A DNA stretch of 6,587 nucleotides, from NCBI GenBank assembly GCA_049317725.1, contig JBMOHS010000205.1, forward strand, positions 1 to 6,587, written 5' to 3'. Source of the DNA: CAIOZW01 sp049317725 (lineage in GTDB: Bacteria; Acidobacteriota; Blastocatellia; RBC074). Positions 4,526 to 6,587 of this stretch are shown here, piece by piece (position 1 is the stretch's first letter; each line of letters begins with the position of its first letter). The notes below the pieces were generated by a model. It saw only the letters and a list, made by a program, of their open reading frames with translations, was not told where the DNA came from and searched no databases. The position numbers and the translations under genes were made by a program.

Positions 4526-6587
4526 TCATGTGGCAGGTCCCGCCGTGAGGAGCAGATTGAACCAGCGGTCGACCTTCAATCGCCAGCCTCGTGGGAGGAG
4601 CGTGGTCGATCCATACTCGGTAATGATCGCCGGCCGGGTGATCTCTGCGCCGGGTTGGAGCGTGGCACGGTCGAAGACTGGCAGTTTCTCCCGCCTCCGC
4701 CCGAGATGAACTGGGACCAGCGCCAATGGCTCAGGGAGCGGGGCCGACCGCCCCGGCAGCTCCGCGTGTTCCACCATCTCTGGCATCTCCGGCATCTCCG
4801 GCTTCTCCGTCAATCCAATCGCCGAGATTCGCAAGCTGACGATCTCGACTGGGGCGGCTTCATTGGCGTGGCCATACCGGGCGCGATGGCGAAGATGAAA
4901 CGCCGCCACAGGGTCAGTGGAGAGGGGGACTTCGATTTCATAGGACTGGCCGAGATAGCGCAAGGCAAGGGTAGTGTGCAGGCGCAGTCGGTGATCGGAA
5001 AAGCCTTCTCGATCAAGCTCGGCACGGGCCACATCCCGCATCTGTGCCACCATCTCGTCCAGTCGCCGTTGATCGTCGAAACTCCGATCTTTCCAGCGAA
5101 GCGCCGTCTGCATGACTGTACGGGAATAGTCTTTCCTGACCTCCGCCAGTAACAGACCCAGCGCCGAAAAGGCGCCCGGGTCGCTCGGGATCAGCACTCG
5201 GGGTATGGCGAGTGACTCAGCCAGGGCCGAAGCGTGGAGCCCCCCTGCCCCTCCAAAGCTGACCAGGGTGAAGGAGCGCGGATCGTGACCCCGCTCGACT
5301 GAGACGAGCCGCAGTGCTCTCTCCATATTGGCGTTGGCGACCCGGATCACCCCGAGGGCAGCCTCTTCCACGGTGACCTGGCGCCCGGCCAAAGGCGCCA
5401 TCTCGCGAGCCAGTTCCGTCAGCACGTCGACGGCCCGTTCCGCGTCAAGCGCGAATGCTCCACCCAGAAGCCCCTGTCCTGCAAACCGACCAAGCACCAC
5501 ATTGGCGTCCGTGACCGTCGGCCATTGACCGCGTCCGTAAGAGGCAGGCCCCGGTTCAGCACCGGCCGACTGCGGGCCAACACGCAAGGCTCCCCCACCA
5601 TCGACCCACGCAATCGAGCCGCCACCCGCGCCGACCGTATGAATATCCAGGACCGGAATCGCCACCGGAACCCCAGCAATCTGCGACTCATTGGTCGTGC
5701 TCGCACCTCCGCGACAGACCGCGACATCGGTCGATGTCCCCCCCATATCGAACGTCAGGAGATCCTCAATCCCTGCTCGCCCCGCGACCTCGACCGCGGC
5801 GACGACTCCCCCAGCCGGGCCAGATAGAATCGTCCGCACGGGTTCCCTTGCCGCTGTCCGCGCCGAGATCGTTCCCCCGGAGGACTGCATGACCCAGAGC
5901 CTTCTTATCCCCTCCCCACTGGCGGCGGCCCCCTCCTCCAACCGCCCGAGATACCGGGCCATCTGCGGAGCGAGATAGGCGTTGATCGCCAGGGTCGAGG
6001 TCCGTTCGTACTCCCGATACTCGGGTAGAATCCGGAAAGAGAGCGAGAGGGGAACTCCCAGCTCGGCCAACCGCTCTTCGAGGAGCTGCTCGTGCACTGA
6101 ATTGACAAACGAGAAGAGGAGCGAAACCGCGACGGCCTCCACCTTGGCCCTTCTCAAGCGGGAAACCAACCGCCCGGTCTCCTCCTCCGTCAACGGCTGT
6201 CGGATGGTACCGTCTGCGGTGATCCGCTCGCGCACCCCAAAGCGCAACGCCCGCGGGATGAGTGGCTCGGGTCGACTGCCTTGTAGATTGTAGAGGTCGG
6301 GCCTCGTCTGACGGCCAATCTCGAGAACATCCTCGAACCCGGCAGTCGTCACCAGGGCCACGCGAGCCCCGCGCCGCTCCAGCAGGGCATTGGTCGCCAC
6401 GGTCGTCCCGTGGACCAGATCCAAAACTTCCGCCCCAGCGTCTCTGGAAGCCAGCACTTGGTCCAGCCCCTTGAGAATGGCCTCCTCAGGTGCCCTGGGT
6501 GTCGAAGGGACCTTGAAAACTGATCGCTCTCCCCCTCTCAGGACGGTGAAATCGGTGAAGGTCCCCCCGGTATCGACCCCCACCCGC
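4526..6587 (-). CDS. hyuA: HyuA-type hydantoinase/oxoprolinase A subunit (5' end cut by window edge)
   Basis: This is the ATP-binding subunit of a two-subunit, ATP-dependent cyclic-amide hydrolase or ketone carboxylase. Such enzymes activate the substrate by phosphorylation and work in the cytoplasm with HyuB. The frame is open to the right edge. Numbering from the in-frame GTG at 6583, the actin-like ATPase motif DTGGTFTD is at 4-11. HGTTVATNALL is at 58-68, SGPAGG at 254-259, FDMGGTSTD at 278-286, GAGGGS at 318-323, AGAEPGPASYG at 340-350 and FGGAGGLH at 443-450. A C-terminal beta-rich part follows and ends at TGA 4526. Relatives usually begin with a few residues such as M-R-(I/V)-G before DTGG, and an Arg codon precedes the GTG here, so the true start probably lies just outside. 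The visible 685 residues are near the usual bacterial length. A Pro-Glu-Met triplet repeat lies at 595-603. The family call is secure. The substrate (5-oxoproline, a hydantoin, or a ketone) cannot be read from the sequence. Confidence 0.95.
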   Translation of the reverse strand, partial: RVGVDTGGTFTDFTVLRGGERSVFKVPSTPRAPEEAILKGLDQVLASRDAGAEVLDLVHGTTVATNALLERRGARVALVTTAGFEDVLEIGRQTRPDLYNLQGSRPEPLIPRALRFGVRERITADGTIRQPLTEEETGRLVSRLRRAKVEAVAVSLLFSFVNSVHEQLLEERLAELGVPLSLSFRILPEYREYERTSTLAINAYLAPQMARYLGRLEEGAAASGEGIRRLWVMQSSGGTISARTAAREPVRTILSGPAGGVVAAVEVAGRAGIEDLLTFDMGGTSTDVAVCRGGASTTNESQIAGVPVAIPVLDIHTVGAGGGSIAWVDGGGALRVGPQSAGAEPGPASYGRGQWPTVTDANVVLGRFAGQGLLGGAFALDAERAVDVLTELAREMAPLAGRQVTVEEAALGVIRVANANMERALRLVSVERGHDPRSFTLVSFGGAGGLHASALAESLAIPRVLIPSDPGAFSALGLLLAEVRKDYSRTVMQTALRWKDRSFDDQRRLDEMVAQMRDVARAELDREGFSDHRLRLHTTLALRYLGQSYEIEVPLSTDPVAAFHLRHRARYGHANEAAPVEIVSLRISAIGLTEKPEMPEMPEMVEHAELPGRSAPLPEPLALVPVHLGRRREKLPVFDRATLQPGAEITRPAIITEYGSTTLLPRGWRLKVDRWFNLLLTAGPAT
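4775..4810 (-). repeat. 9-bp tandem repeat inside hyuA (Pro-Glu-Met repeat)
   Basis: Four consecutive 9-bp units are visible on the plus strand: CATCTCTGG, CATCTCCGG, CATCTCCGG and the degenerate CTTCTCCGT. Read on the coding strand they give E-K-P-E-M-P-E-M-P-E-M at about residues 593-603 of HyuA. The segment sits after the beta strand IVSLRISAIG and before a Pro-rich stretch, so it is probably a surface linker. Gain or loss of units would keep the frame. Confidence 0.8.

Overview
The window comes from a GC-rich bacterial genome. Its coding content lies on one (minus) strand. No RNA gene, CRISPR array or complete mobile element is visible. I cannot name the organism. High GC and long antisense open frames fit many bacterial phyla, and no marker gene is present.

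Reading in the direction of transcription (right to left), the order is: (1) hyuA, the ATP-dependent hydantoinase/oxoprolinase A subunit, whose first few codons lie beyond the right edge (6587-4526); (2) a 128-bp spacer with a good sigma70-like promoter candidate and an overlapping inverted repeat; (3) a 475-residue membrane-anchored protein of no family I recognise (4397-2970); (4) a 296-residue HEAT-repeat protein with a signal peptide (2892-2002); (5) hyuB, the hydantoinase/oxoprolinase B subunit (1927-338). The spacers between genes 3, 4 and 5 are only 77 and 74 bp and show no promoter or terminator, so those three genes look co-transcribed, with or without read-through from hyuA. The left 337 bp hold no convincing gene. 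They contain a weak hairpin after hyuB, several short repeats, and at the very edge three 11-bp tandem repeats that recall the ends of IS21-type insertion sequences.

HyuA and HyuB should form a cytoplasmic, ATP-using enzyme of the 5-oxoprolinase / N-methylhydantoinase / acetophenone- and acetone-carboxylase superfamily. Both chains look intact across their recognisable motifs. The sequence does not fix the substrate, which could be a cyclic amide such as 5-oxoproline or a hydantoin, or a ketone to be carboxylated.

The main oddity is the layout. hyuA and hyuB are usually adjacent or fused, but here two genes for proteins predicted to act outside the cytoplasm sit between them. Other points of interest are a ten-G homopolymer early in the HEAT gene, a 9-bp tandem repeat coding Pro-Glu-Met in HyuA, and the internal promoter/operator-like region. 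These are leads; nothing here proves a new system.
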